Below, piece by piece: positions 37,827-47,900 of a stretch of DNA of 64,000 bases. The position numbers and the translations under genes are program-made. The first letter of the stretch is position 1; each line of letters opens with the position of its first letter. Location: the NCBI GenBank assembly GCA_963718995.1, contig CAVRAP010000020.1, positions 310,001 through 374,000 of the forward strand. The letters run 5' to 3'. The notes beneath the pieces are model-generated. The model did no database searches. It had not been told where the DNA came from and worked only from the letters and a program-made list of their open reading frames with translations. The DNA is from UBA4744 sp963718995 (GTDB taxonomy: Bacteria > Actinomycetota > Acidimicrobiia > Spongiisociales > UBA4744).

Positions 37827-39896
37827 CTACGGCTCGATGCGGTAGACACGGCCTTCGCCCGGCGCCAGGCCTTCCAACCGATGGAAGAGGCCGTTGCCTT
37901 CGATCCGGCGATCGACCTCACGAACATGACCAATCGTCGAGAACTCCGCCACGAGGACCACCTCCGGTTCGAGGGCCGGTATCCCGAAGTACCCGGAGTT
38001 CGTCGTCGGGTCGTAGTTCACAACAAACACGTGTCGGGCGGCGCCCTGTTGGGTCCATGCCGCGGTTCCGCGTTGCGCGCTGGCGTCGGGGGGAAGCAAC
38101 CAGCGGGTCGAGGTACCTGCCAGGTCAGGAAGGATGTCGTCGGCATACGAGCGGAGCGCGGTCAGTCGGTCGAAGAGTGCCTGGTTCTCTCCCCAAACGA
38201 AGTCATTGCCGCGACGCGCTTTGGATGGGAAAACATTCGATTCGCCCCGCTCCCGAAACACGAAGAGTTTGGTGTAGCGCTCGTTCTCGACCGGTTCGTC
38301 ATGGATGTCCCGCACCTCGTAGCCGAGTGCCGTGTACGACGGCATGTCGGGCAAGAACAAGGCGGTGAAGAGCCGAGCCTCGTTCCCGGCTCTGTACAAG
38401 TCGTCGAAACGGGGATCATCCTTGTCGGCAGTCATGACCGTGAAAGCAGGAGCGGTCCGCCGGGTCGCTAGATAGTCGAGGTAGCGACGGAACCGGCCCA
38501 AATAGTCGGCGCTGCCCACTTTGCTCGATTGCAGATCCCCGAGGGTCGCGTCGGCCGACGACGCCTCGAGATGATCGAGCTCCTCGCCGTATTGGAAGGT
38601 GTCGCGGGGAGGCAGGAACGACTCGGCGAAATAGGCGAACCACGGTGCTGCCGCCTGCTGCTGGATGTGGGCCTTGACGGCTCCCAGGATGTCGTAGTAC
38701 CGGTCGATGAGCTGGGGAACGCCGTCCGGTCGCATTTGCACGTGGGACATGTCGCCGCGCATGAAATCGAAGTTGCCGATGTGCTGCGTGTGGGCGAAAT
38801 GTCCACACACGTACTCCCACACGTGCGGCCGGGGTTTCGTGAAGTCAATCTCCCAGTTGGCGTTGTCATCGAGCCGCCCGTAGAGCTTAAATCGGGCCAG
38901 CGGGGAGAACACCCGGGACATACCTTCCGGCCGGTTCATAACGAAGTCGGGCCATTCCAAACCGTATTGATCAGGCGTAACGCTTCCGGCTGCGGGATCA
39001 ACCATGATGCCGCGATAGGGCACCCCCATCGTGGCCGGAACCGGCTCAAGACCCTGGCTCTTGAGATGGTTGATCAGATCCACCCGCCGCCCGGTCCGCC
39101 CGGTCACGTCGGCCGGATCGCCGAACAATACGGCCAGACGTTCCGCTTCCGGGGCTCCAAATAGTGCCGACCGGTCGGACGGAATCGGAAGCAACGGGGT
39201 GGCGGTTCCTACTCCACGAAGCCAGGCAAAGACCGACCCCTCAACAACCTCATGCAACCCCTCAGAATGATCGACGATCGTACGATCGCGCACCTCCATC
39301 CACTCGAACAGGTCGGGACTGCCGACCGTCGCCTCAGAGAAACGATCGGTATGCGGGATGACATCCATGCCAACGGTCTTGCCCATCAGGTGCAGCAGGT
39401 TGCCCATCGCCCGAAGTTGTCGTTCGACCGTGTCGAGATGGGGAGCAACCTTCCGCAGCTCGTCGGAAAAGAACTCCTGGTTGAGGTTCCAACCGGCGAT
39501 GCCGTACAAGCTCTCAACGACGCCGGGCTCCCAGATCGGGAGCAAGTGAATCGAATCGAACGCTTCAGGCAAGGTGAGGGCGTACTTCACCACGCCGGCG
39601 AGGTCGCGAACCGTGCGGACATTGATGCCAACCATGTTGGTCGTCTTGAGCCACGAAGGATCGGATTCGGTGGCTCGGGGAGACTTGACCTCAACCGGCA
39701 GCTCACTGAGTGGCAGCTCGAGATCGATGGCAGGGCCAGACAACGCGAGGTCGACGGCTTCACCTAATCGACGACGGAGCACCTCGAGTACCGCCTCCAG
39801 CGGCAGGGCGATCGCCTCCTGAGGTCTGAGTCCGGCGAGGAAGGAGCGCCGGCCGGCGCAGAAGTCGGATTCGCCCGGAAGGCCGTAGGCCGTCAC
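37827..39896 (-). CDS. GH13-like glycoside hydrolase or phosphorylase
   Basis: A 689-residue protein with alpha-amylase-superfamily barrel motifs: region I GMDVIPHTD (Asp178, His182), region II MRGDMSHV with Arg380 and nucleophile-like Asp382, a Glu425 in FAESF as acid/base, and TADKDDP as region IV. The first 80 residues and the last 120 are extra. No signal peptide is seen, so it acts inside the cell. The exact subfamily is not recognised. Its ATG overlaps by 4 nt the TGA of a P-loop kinase gene, suggesting a sugar is phosphorylated and processed together. Confidence 0.72.
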   Translation of the reverse strand: MTAYGLPGESDFCAGRRSFLAGLRPQEAIALPLEAVLEVLRRRLGEAVDLALSGPAIDLELPLSELPVEVKSPRATESDPSWLKTTNMVGINVRTVRDLAGVVKYALTLPEAFDSIHLLPIWEPGVVESLYGIAGWNLNQEFFSDELRKVAPHLDTVERQLRAMGNLLHLMGKTVGMDVIPHTDRFSEATVGSPDLFEWMEVRDRTIVDHSEGLHEVVEGSVFAWLRGVGTATPLLPIPSDRSALFGAPEAERLAVLFGDPADVTGRTGRRVDLINHLKSQGLEPVPATMGVPYRGIMVDPAAGSVTPDQYGLEWPDFVMNRPEGMSRVFSPLARFKLYGRLDDNANWEIDFTKPRPHVWEYVCGHFAHTQHIGNFDFMRGDMSHVQMRPDGVPQLIDRYYDILGAVKAHIQQQAAAPWFAYFAESFLPPRDTFQYGEELDHLEASSADATLGDLQSSKVGSADYLGRFRRYLDYLATRRTAPAFTVMTADKDDPRFDDLYRAGNEARLFTALFLPDMPSYTALGYEVRDIHDEPVENERYTKLFVFRERGESNVFPSKARRGNDFVWGENQALFDRLTALRSYADDILPDLAGTSTRWLLPPDASAQRGTAAWTQQGAARHVFVVNYDPTTNSGYFGIPALEPEVVLVAEFSTIGHVREVDRRIEGNGLFHRLEGLAPGEGRVYRIEP

Positions 39897-40540
39897 ACCG
39901 TTACGAACTCAACGTCGTATTCGCGGGTGATGACCACATCAGCCACGCCCCGATGCTGAGCAATGATCTCGTGCTCCGCCTTGAGCACCTCCTCGATGAA
40001 GGAGTCGAACTCTTCCCGACCCCGCTTCATACGATGCTCCATCGTCTCCAGCCGGTTGCGAGCAATGAACACTCGGCGATCGACGTTCTTGCAGAGCGAC
40101 GTGTAGACGCCCTCTGCAATAACCACGTCAACGCCATCCAGCGCCACAGCTTCTTCGGTGATCAGATTCTCGGCGTAGATCACCAACGGCTTCACGAGGG
40201 CCACCGCGCCTTCCCGGGCCGCCTCGAGGTGTTCGTCGAGCAGATCGATACGCACCTCGGAGGTGCCAACCCAACAGAAGTTCGCCCGCCGTGCCGCATC
40301 ATTCGATCGGGGAGGAAGCACGTAGTAATCGTCCTGCTGCAAGATCGCAGCTTTCACGCCCCGGTTTCCAAGCTCGTCGTGAAGAGCTCGAGCAGTCTCC
40401 GACTTGCCACTTCCGGACTCTCCGGCCACGGTCATCGTGTAGCGGCGGCCGGCGCCGGCGATCTCATCGAACAGTTTCCCGATGATCTGCTCGGCGGCGT
40501 TTTTGTGTTCCTCGCCGACGAGAATGATGTCGCCCTTCAT
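39893..40540 (-). CDS. Uridine kinase/phosphoribulokinase-like P-loop kinase
   Basis: A 215-residue kinase. Walker A GESGSGKSET (residues 40-49), LQQDDYYVLPPR with the lid-type Asp, and DVVIAEGVYTSL as Walker B. The fold is of the uridine kinase/phosphoribulokinase type, but NFCWVGTSEVRIDLL differs from the usual uridine kinase nucleoside site, so the substrate is open. It is the first gene of a two-gene unit with the GH13-like enzyme (4-nt overlap). Confidence 0.78.
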   Translation of the reverse strand: MKGDIILVGEEHKNAAEQIIGKLFDEIAGAGRRYTMTVAGESGSGKSETARALHDELGNRGVKAAILQQDDYYVLPPRSNDAARRANFCWVGTSEVRIDLLDEHLEAAREGAVALVKPLVIYAENLITEEAVALDGVDVVIAEGVYTSLCKNVDRRVFIARNRLETMEHRMKRGREEFDSFIEEVLKAEHEIIAQHRGVADVVITREYDVEFVTV

Positions 40541-40608
40541 CGTCGGTATCCTAACGCGGGCCGCAATCGAGCCCTCTCACAGAAGCAGGGTGCGTGCCGG
40601 GAGGGCCC

Positions 40609-41092
40609 ATGAGCTTCGTCGACCACTATCGCCGCTGGTTCACCAAAGCGGCTTCGACCACGTTCGCGCGTCGCTGGTTGGGACCAAAGGTGCTGAGCCG
40701 AGTCGACCGGCGGTTCTTCACGGCCACCCGAGGGGGCTTGCTCTCGTTGGGATCCAGGGCATACCCGACGCTGCTGCTCACTACGACCGGCCACCGGACC
40801 GGGAAACCCCATACCGTGCCCCTCTTCTTCCTGGAGCACGATGGGAGCCTGATCGTGGTCGCCTCCAACTACGGCCGGGCGGATCATCCCGGATGGTCGG
40901 CCAATCTGTTGCGAGACCCTGTCGGCCGGGTCCAAACCCGGGAAGCGTCCTGGAAGGTGCAAGCACGCCTCTTGCCGCTGTGACGAGAAGGAGTCGATCT
41001 GGCTGGAGTTGAACGCGCTTTTCGATGGCTGGCAGCGCTATGAAGATGAAACCGTGCGGTCGATCCGCGTTTTCTCCCTCGATCCTGTGTGA
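40609..41092 (+). CDS. DUF385/deazaflavin-dependent nitroreductase family protein (one frameshift in the sequence)
   Basis: A split-barrel protein of about 160 residues: LLTTTGHRTGKPHTVPLFFLEHDGSLIVVASNYG is the characteristic F420/quinone-binding segment, with HPGWSANLLRDPVG after it. The frame breaks near 40,975-40,985 (one extra base), and the other frame continues as DEKESIWLELNALFDGWQRYEDET, ending at TGA 41090-41092. Members use reduced F420 to reduce quinones or nitro compounds. The ATG at 40609 follows GGGAGGG closely. Confidence 0.8.
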
Positions 41093-41213
41093 ACAACGGG
41101 ATCATCTGCCAATTTCTCTCAGGACCCGGCTTGGGCTGAATCGCCGGGACCGTTAGCCTGTTGAGACGCCACCGGTGCTGGGCCGGGGCGTAAACGAAGG
41201 CGGAGTAACCTTC

Positions 41214-42029
41214 ATGCGCAATGTGCGGTCTGCCCTGGTTGGACTAGGGACCCTCATCATCCTCTTGACGTTCGTCGGTTTTGCAACGTTCTCTACCAAC
41301 GGTGCCGAAAGGCCGCGCCCGGAGTCGCTTTCGACTGAATCACCTGAACCCCTCGTCCTGGCCGCAGACGCCGGTGTCACCACCGGCCGGGTAACGGCCT
41401 TCGTTTTTGCGAATCAACTGCAGGCCCCCGACCTGCCTGAGGCCGCCGGCACCGCCGGCACTGAGGCAGCCGACCGTGTGACGCTGGAACTCACGATCGA
41501 CGACCTCGTCGAGGAGGGCACACGGCTGCGGATGGTGACGACGACTACGACCGTGCCACCGGCTACCACGACAACGGCGGCACGGGTTGCCCCGACCACA
41601 CCACCGACCACCACAACGGCGCCGCCGGCCACGACCACCACAACGGCGCCACCCGACACGACCACCACAACGGCGCCACCCGACACGACCACAACCACCG
41701 CCCCTTCGAGCAATCCCCTCAGTGAGAACGAGATGCGGGCCCTGGCGTCCCTCTATTTCCCGGCCGACGGCGTCGACAAGGCGGTACTGGTAGCCCGGTG
41801 CGAATCGAACTACGACCCGTCCGCTTACAACCCGGAAGGACCCTACGGTGGTCTCTACCAGCATTCTGTGACCTACTGGGATAGTCGAGCAGCTTCAGCC
41901 GGTTGGGCCGGAGCCGGCATCTACGACGCCGACGCCAACACCGCTGTGACAGCCTGGCTGGTCGCCCGTGATGGGTGGGGCCACTGGCCGTGGTGCTCCA
42001 CGTGGGCGGATGCCCAACTCGGCGGGTAA
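41214..42029 (+). CDS. Secreted or anchored lysozyme-like protein with Thr/Pro repeat linker
   Basis: A 271-residue exported protein from ATG 41214, behind GGAG. It has one hydrophobic N-terminal segment (7-25), a Thr/Pro-rich linker at about 109-175 and a C-terminal domain (178-271) with VLVARCESNYDPSAYN, GGLYQHSVTYW and WGHWPWC. The Glu197 in CES and the pattern resemble lysozyme/Rpf-like muralytic domains. The linker is encoded by near-perfect 27-bp repeats around 41,630-41,700 giving TTTTTAPPD units. Probably acts on peptidoglycan. Confidence 0.75.
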   Translation: MRNVRSALVGLGTLIILLTFVGFATFSTNGAERPRPESLSTESPEPLVLAADAGVTTGRVTAFVFANQLQAPDLPEAAGTAGTEAADRVTLELTIDDLVEEGTRLRMVTTTTTVPPATTTTAARVAPTTPPTTTTAPPATTTTTAPPDTTTTTAPPDTTTTTAPSSNPLSENEMRALASLYFPADGVDKAVLVARCESNYDPSAYNPEGPYGGLYQHSVTYWDSRAASAGWAGAGIYDADANTAVTAWLVARDGWGHWPWCSTWADAQLGG

Positions 42030-42035
42030 GGGCGT

Positions 42036-42716
42036 CTATCCGGAACGGCTGTAGAGCAAGGCGTTCCCCTCTTTGCCGGCCATTTCAATGACACCGGTCG
42101 CGCGCAGGCAGTACACCATCTGTTGGGCAAGCCGGCGCGGCAGTTTCGCCAGATGGGCAATGTCTGCTGTGGAAAACGGAGCAGGCAGGTCGTTCGGAAG
42201 GAACCCGGCCAGATCTGTCGACGATTGGATCCGCATGCGGTCGGTCACTTCGACCAACGATCGACCCAGCACCACCCAACCCTTCCTGCGCCAGGCTTGT
42301 CCCGGCCGGTGCACCCGCACCTCTTCTTCGGTCGTCAGCAGAAGATCGAGTTCGAATCCCGCATGGTCGATCAACGCCGGGAAACTGACCAATCTGGAGA
42401 AGATGTCCTCATAGCGTCCATGCTTTGGCGAGCGGCGACGCGCCAGTACCTCACCTTCCTCGCTGACCCGAACAATGGTTCGGAGTTGGGGGATGGGAGC
42501 CACGACCCGAACCTGGTGGTGCTCCGTGAGGTTCTCCAGCTTGGCCCGCAGAGGTGCAAACCCTCCGGTTTGCACCTCGATCAGTAACCCATCGCGAACC
42601 AGATCGATGATGTACCCATCGACCGGGTGCTCGACGAGGTCACCGGTCTGTACGTACCAATGTTTCAAGGCCGCGTGCAGCGACCCTTCGTTCAATGTGC
42701 CAATCACGACATGCAT
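42036..42716 (-). CDS. Hypothetical protein with PD-(D/E)xK-like N-terminus
   Basis: Starting at ATG 42716, a 226-residue protein. The N-terminal domain has LHAALKHWYV, GYIIDLVRDGLLIEVQTGGF (D, then E-x-Q), and LRAKLENL, resembling a restriction-like core. RRRSPKHGRYEDIFSRLV and RRKGWVVLGRSLVEV follow, and the C-terminus looks like a winged helix (FSTADIAHLAKLPRRLAQQMVYCLRATGVIE). No named family was recognised. It is divergent from pckA and convergent with the lysozyme-like gene. Confidence 0.6.
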   Translation of the reverse strand: MHVVIGTLNEGSLHAALKHWYVQTGDLVEHPVDGYIIDLVRDGLLIEVQTGGFAPLRAKLENLTEHHQVRVVAPIPQLRTIVRVSEEGEVLARRRSPKHGRYEDIFSRLVSFPALIDHAGFELDLLLTTEEEVRVHRPGQAWRRKGWVVLGRSLVEVTDRMRIQSSTDLAGFLPNDLPAPFSTADIAHLAKLPRRLAQQMVYCLRATGVIEMAGKEGNALLYSRSG

Positions 42717-42832
42717 CGTTGCAGCCGCACGGCGATGAGCGAAGGATTTGCGGCCCCACGGTCTCCGGGGCCGCCGGAACGTGCCGGGACGCGCATTATG
42801 CTTCCCCTCTGGACAACCACGAGAGGGTAACC

Positions 42833-44413
42833 ATGCAAGACCTGGCCGCTCACGGCATCGTCCCAACCCGCGAGGTGTACTGGGATTTGTCGACACCGCA
42901 TCTGGTCGAACACACGCTCCGGCGCGGAGAAGGCGTCATCGCTCATCAGGGGCCGATCGTTGTCTCGACAGTCCCGTACACGGGTCGCAGCCCCAAAGAC
43001 AAGTTTGTCGTTCGCGAGGAAACCACCGAAAAGGACATCTGGTGGGGCGACGTCAACCACCCGATCGAGACCGAAGTATATGAAGCCCTGTACGACCGGG
43101 TCACGGAGTACCTCGGACAGCAGGATCTCTACGTGCAGGATGTCTACGCAGCTGCCGACCCGCAGTACCGCCTGGCCGTGCGCGTCATCACCGAGACCCC
43201 CTGGCACGCCCACTTCTGCCGCAACATGTTTCGTTTGCCCAGAACCTACGAACACGACGATGAAATCGAGCCGTTCATGCCCGACTTCACCATCGTGCAC
43301 GCACCGAACTTCAAGGCCGTTCCGGATCGGGACGGAACCCGCAGCGAAGTCTTCATCATGATCAGCTTCGTCCACAAGGTACTGCTGATCGGCGGCACAA
43401 CGTATATGGGAGAGATGAAGAAGTCTGTGTTCTCGGTGATGAACTACCTCCTCCCGAAAGCGGGTGTGCTCAGCATGCACGCTTCGGCGAACGTTGGGCC
43501 GGACGGCGATTCTGCCGTCATCTTCGGATTGTCGGGAACCGGAAAGACCACGCTGGCGACCGACCCGACCCGGGGGATGATCGGTGACGACGAGATTGGA
43601 TGGGGCGTCGACGGCATCTTCAATATCGAAGGCGGGTCATACGCCAAAGTCATCAACTTGAGCCAGGAAGACGAACCGCTGATCTACGAGTCCGCCAACC
43701 AGTTCGAGACCATTCTTGAAAACGTGGTGCTGAACCCGGATAGTCGCCACCCTGAGTGGGAGGATGCCTCTAACACCGAGAACACTCGCTGTTCGTACCC
43801 CCTTGTGCATCTCCCCAATGTCATTCGGACCGGGGTGGCCGGGCATCCCAACAACATTGTCTTCCTTTCGGCAGACGCGTTCGGAGTGCTGCCCCCGATC
43901 TCTCGATTGACCCGCGAGCAGGCGATGTACTACTTCATGTCGGGCTACACAGCCAAGCTGGCCGGCACCGAGCGGGGTGTCAACGAGCCTGTTGCCACAT
44001 TCTCCCCCTGCTTCGGCGCACCCTTCCTTCCGTTGCCGCCCTCGTACTACGCCAAAGTGCTGGCCGAGAAGATCGACGAGTTCGACCCGGGTCTGTGGAT
44101 GATCAATACCGGATGGACGGCCGGTCCCCACGGGGTTGGCTACCGGATCCGAATCCCCCATACCCGGGCCATGCTCAACGCCGCGCTTGCCGGACACCTT
44201 GACAAGTCCGAGTTCGTCGAGGACCCGGTGTTCGGTTTGCAGGTGCCCACGGAGATCGCAGGGGTCCCGACAAAACTGCTCATCCCGCGCGATACCTGGG
44301 CGGATCCAGAAGCGTACGACGGGCAAGCCCGAAAGCTGGCCGGAATGTTCCGCGAGAACTTCACGAAGTACACGGCCACGCCCGAAGTGGTCGCCGCCGG
44401 CCCGCAGGGCTAA
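42833..44413 (+). CDS. pckA: Phosphoenolpyruvate carboxykinase (ATP)
   Basis: ATP-type PEPCK of 526 residues converts oxaloacetate to PEP in gluconeogenesis. Motifs: TGRSPKDKFVVRE, the kinase-1a GLSGTGKTTLATD P-loop, IGDDEIGW, and YAKVINLSQ (metal and substrate site), then CSYPL and SPCFGAPFL. ATG 42833 follows GAGAGGG. ATP-type enzymes are less common in actinobacteria than GTP-type ones, which is worth noting. An imperfect hairpin after the stop may terminate it. Confidence 0.97.
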   Translation: MQDLAAHGIVPTREVYWDLSTPHLVEHTLRRGEGVIAHQGPIVVSTVPYTGRSPKDKFVVREETTEKDIWWGDVNHPIETEVYEALYDRVTEYLGQQDLYVQDVYAAADPQYRLAVRVITETPWHAHFCRNMFRLPRTYEHDDEIEPFMPDFTIVHAPNFKAVPDRDGTRSEVFIMISFVHKVLLIGGTTYMGEMKKSVFSVMNYLLPKAGVLSMHASANVGPDGDSAVIFGLSGTGKTTLATDPTRGMIGDDEIGWGVDGIFNIEGGSYAKVINLSQEDEPLIYESANQFETILENVVLNPDSRHPEWEDASNTENTRCSYPLVHLPNVIRTGVAGHPNNIVFLSADAFGVLPPISRLTREQAMYYFMSGYTAKLAGTERGVNEPVATFSPCFGAPFLPLPPSYYAKVLAEKIDEFDPGLWMINTGWTAGPHGVGYRIRIPHTRAMLNAALAGHLDKSEFVEDPVFGLQVPTEIAGVPTKLLIPRDTWADPEAYDGQARKLAGMFRENFTKYTATPEVVAAGPQG

Positions 44414-44435
44414 CGGACACTCACCTCGAGGAGAA

Positions 44436-44486
44436 GGATTCGGGCGCAGCGCTCCACCCGGCCGGAGGCGCGCTGCGCTCCGATCC
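44436..44486 (+). terminator. Candidate terminator hairpin after pckA
   Basis: Arms at 44436-44452 and 44470-44486 pair over 17 positions with two mismatches (GGATTCGGGCGCAGCGC against GCGCTGCGCTCCGATCC), loop 17 nt. A weak run TCTATGG follows rather than a good T-tract. Confidence 0.45.
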
Positions 44487-44487
44487 T

Positions 44488-44787
44488 CTATGGGGTGTTC
44501 ATCCAGGAGTCGTGGATCTCCAACGCCGAGGGTGCATAGGCCACGTTCATCCATGAATCATGGACTTCATATCCCGCTTGATACGCCGGATAGTGCATCC
44601 ATGAATCATGGATCTCAGCGGTCGAAGCTCCGGTGGTCAACACCACTACCACTACGGCCAGGGCGATGACGGCCAACACGAAGAGGATGGTCGTCAGCAC
44701 AGGAACGGGCCACGCGGGGGCTTCCGGGATTCTCGGCCGACCCACATCTACATCGGGCCTGAAGGTCCGGGGATCGACGGTTTGCAC
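44488..44787 (-). CDS. Small membrane protein with three HDSWM repeats
   Basis: A protein of 99 residues starting at GTG 44787, which has a perfect AAGGAGG six nt upstream; this strongly supports translation. Residues 1-27 are cytoplasmic, 28-50 form one helix (VPVLTTILFVLAVIALAVVVVVL), and 58-99 consist of a 16-residue period: EIHDSWMHYP, EVHDSWMNVA, EIHDSWMNTP. His, Asp and Trp recur at the same places, so the exported tail may bind metal or a ligand. No known family was recognised. It lies downstream of dnaE2 on the same strand. Confidence 0.75.
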   Translation of the reverse strand: MQTVDPRTFRPDVDVGRPRIPEAPAWPVPVLTTILFVLAVIALAVVVVVLTTGASTAEIHDSWMHYPAYQAGYEVHDSWMNVAYAPSALEIHDSWMNTP

Positions 44788-44933
44788 GACAAACCTCCTT
44801 GAGAGCACACAGCTTTGGCAGGATGCCTGCTCCTCTACTGTCCATCCACCACCGGCGTGCCGATAGAGGCGAAGGTCCCGACCGGTCCCCTGGCGGATAT
44901 TCCCAGCCGCCCGGGTGGAGACGCATGAGTTGG

Positions 44934-47900
44934 CTAGCGGAAGTCCCGGGAGGTGACGCCTTCGACCGGCCAGGGGGAGAATTGGCGAGCCACGAAGTTG
45001 GTGACCCCATCCCGATACTCGACCACCCCATCGAGCACCAGGCCGGGGTGGCGTCGGGCTACCTCCCGGTTGGCCGCCCAGATGTCGGGCAGCACGACGA
45101 CATTGAGAAGACCGGTTTCGTCCTCCAGATTGAGGAAAATCACCCCGTTGGCCGTACCGGGTCGTTGCCGGTGGGTGACGATGCCGCCCACCATGGCCCG
45201 CACCCCGTTGCGACGCAGCGCCAGAATCTCGGCGATGCGGAGACAGCGCAGCTCATCGAGGCTCTGGCGGATGAATTGGACCGGGTGTGCCACCGAGACC
45301 CCGGTTGCCCACAGGTCGGCGAGGTGTTCATCCTGAGCGCTCATCCCCGGCAGGGCGGGCGCCTCAATACCCGGTGCCAGCGGTAGACGTCGCGAATCGA
45401 TCTCGGCCAGCGCCCCGGCCGCCCACATCCCTGCCCGACGGGACAACCCGAGACACTCGAGAGCACCGGCGCCGGCCAGCGCCTCCAAGGCATCGACCGG
45501 CAGGCCGGTGCGCTGGGCCAGATCTTCCGGAGATTGAAAAGGGCCGCCTATCTGACGGGCTGCTTCGATCCGGGTGATCTCGCCATCGCCCAGATTGCGG
45601 ACGTAGCGCAGCCCCATCCGCATGGCTACGGCCGGACGGACCGGATCGTCGAGAGCACCCCTCCCCCGCCGCCACGATTTCTCGTAGTAGGTCACCACAT
45701 CATCGGGAGCCGCATCGTGCGCTTCGATGGTGCAGTCGTGGAAGGACCGGTTGACATCAGGCGGCAGGGTCACAACTCCGTGTCGAGCGGCATCCTGGAC
45801 CAGCGAGTTGGGGCTGTAGAAACCCATCGGATAGGCGTTGAGCAGCCCGGCCAGGAATTCGGTCGGCCAGTGGTACTTCAACCAGGCCGACATGTACACG
45901 ATGTAGGCGAAGCTCACCGAGTGGCTCTCCGGGAACCCGAAGGAGGCGAACCCTTGCAACTTCTCCCAGATCTCATCTGCGGCCGCCCCCAGAATCCCCT
46001 TGCCGGCCATTCCCCGGTAGACCTCGTCCTGGAGCTTCCCCATGGCTTCCGAGGAGCGCTTGTGGGTCATGGCCTGGCGAAGCCGGTCCGATTGGCCGCC
46101 GTCGAACCCGGCACAGATCCGGGCCAGTTCCATGAGCTGTTCTTGAAAGATCGGCACACCCAGCGTCTTGGCCAGCACCGGCTCGGTGGAAGGGTGCGGG
46201 TAACGAACCGGTTCCTCCCCGTTGCGGCGCCGGAGATATGGGTGGACCGACTGGCCCTGGATCGGTCCCGGTCGAATCAAAGCAACCTCGACGGCCAGGT
46301 CGTAGAACGTCTTCGGCTTCATCTTGGGCAGCGTGGCCATCTGCGCCCGCGACTCAACCTGGAACATCCCGACCGTGTCCGAGGTGGTGAGCATCTCGTA
46401 GATAGCACGGCTCCTGGTCGATGGTGGCCAGATCGACCTCGACGCCGTGTGCCTCATGAATCAGGTCAACCGCCAGGTGCAGGGCATTGAGCATGCCAAG
46501 ACCGAGCAGGTCGAATTTGACGATGCCGATCGCCGCACAATCGTCCTTGTCCCACTGCAGGACGGAGCGGCCTTCCATCCGGCCCCATTCGATCGGCACC
46601 ACCTGCCAGAGGGGACGGTCGGCGATCACCACTCCCCCGGAATGGATCCCGAGGTGGCGGGGGAACCCGTCGAGCCGGTGACAGACGTCATAGATGAAAT
46701 CGGCGGTCATCCCCTCGGGAAGCGGTGCTTCCAGGCGGAGCTTGGATGGGTCCCGGGTGTCGACGTACTTGGAGAGCCCGTCCACCTGGGCCTGGGTCAA
46801 TCCGAACGTCTTGCCGACATCTCGCAGGACCGAGCGGGCCCGGTACGTGATGACGTTGGCCACCATGGCGGCCCGCTCCCGTCCGTAGCGGCGATAGCAG
46901 TACTGAATGACCTCCTCCCGGCGGTCGGCCTCGAGATCGAGGTCGATGTCGGGTGGGCGTCCCCGTTCGTCGGACAGGAACCGTTCGAAGGGGAGTTGGA
47001 GCCGGATCGGGTCGACCTTGGTCAATCCAAGACATCGACAGACCGCCGAATCTGCACCTGATCCGCGGATCTGGCAGTAGATGTCCTGGGAACGGGCGAA
47101 GTTGACGATGTCCCACACCACCAGGAAGTAGCCGGGGAAACCGAGCCGTTCGATCACATCAAGCTCATGCTCCAACCGCTGCACCGCTCGCGAGTCGATC
47201 CCGCCGGATCGGCCGGCGTACACCTCCCGGGCCCCCTCGAACGTCAGATGCCTGAGGTAGTCCATCTCATCGCGGAAGTGACCGGGCATGGGGAAGTCGG
47301 GCAGCTGTGGGGCGACCAGTTGCAGGTCGAATGCCAGTCCCCGCCCGAGATCTCCGGCTCGTTCCACCGTTCCCGGATAACGGACAAATCTGCGATACAT
47401 CTCGGCGGGAGACTTGAGATACCGCTCATCGGTGGCGGGACGGTACCCATCGGTCTCCGCCAAGCTGCGCCGCCCCCCGATGGCCGCCAACACCTCCGAA
47501 AGATCCGCGTCCCGGGGGTCGGCGTAATGGACGTTGTTCGTAGCCACAACGGGAAGCTGCAGGCGCCGCCCGACCTCCCACATCACATCGTTGCGGAGGT
47601 CGTCCTCCGGCATGCGGTGATGCCACAGCTCGAGGTGGAGGCGCCGCCCGAAAAGGTCCCGTAACTGAGCCGCCGCGCGTAGCGCCTCTTTCATATCGCC
47701 GCGCTGGGCGGCGGCGGGCACGGCCCCCTGCCAGCAACCGGTCAACGCAACCAACTCTCCCTGTTCGGCGGCGGCCGCCAGATCCGACCAGGTGTATCGG
47801 GGAGCGTCTTTCTTGCCGCGGAATTGGGCCCGCGACACCAACCGGCTGAGTGCGGCGTATCCCTGCGGTGATGGAGCCAGGAGAACGAGGTGATCGGTCG

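Noticed and set aside
41414..41713. Minus-strand frame of VVVV/GGAVVV repeats
   Set aside because: Antisense of the Thr/Pro linker of the lysozyme-like protein.
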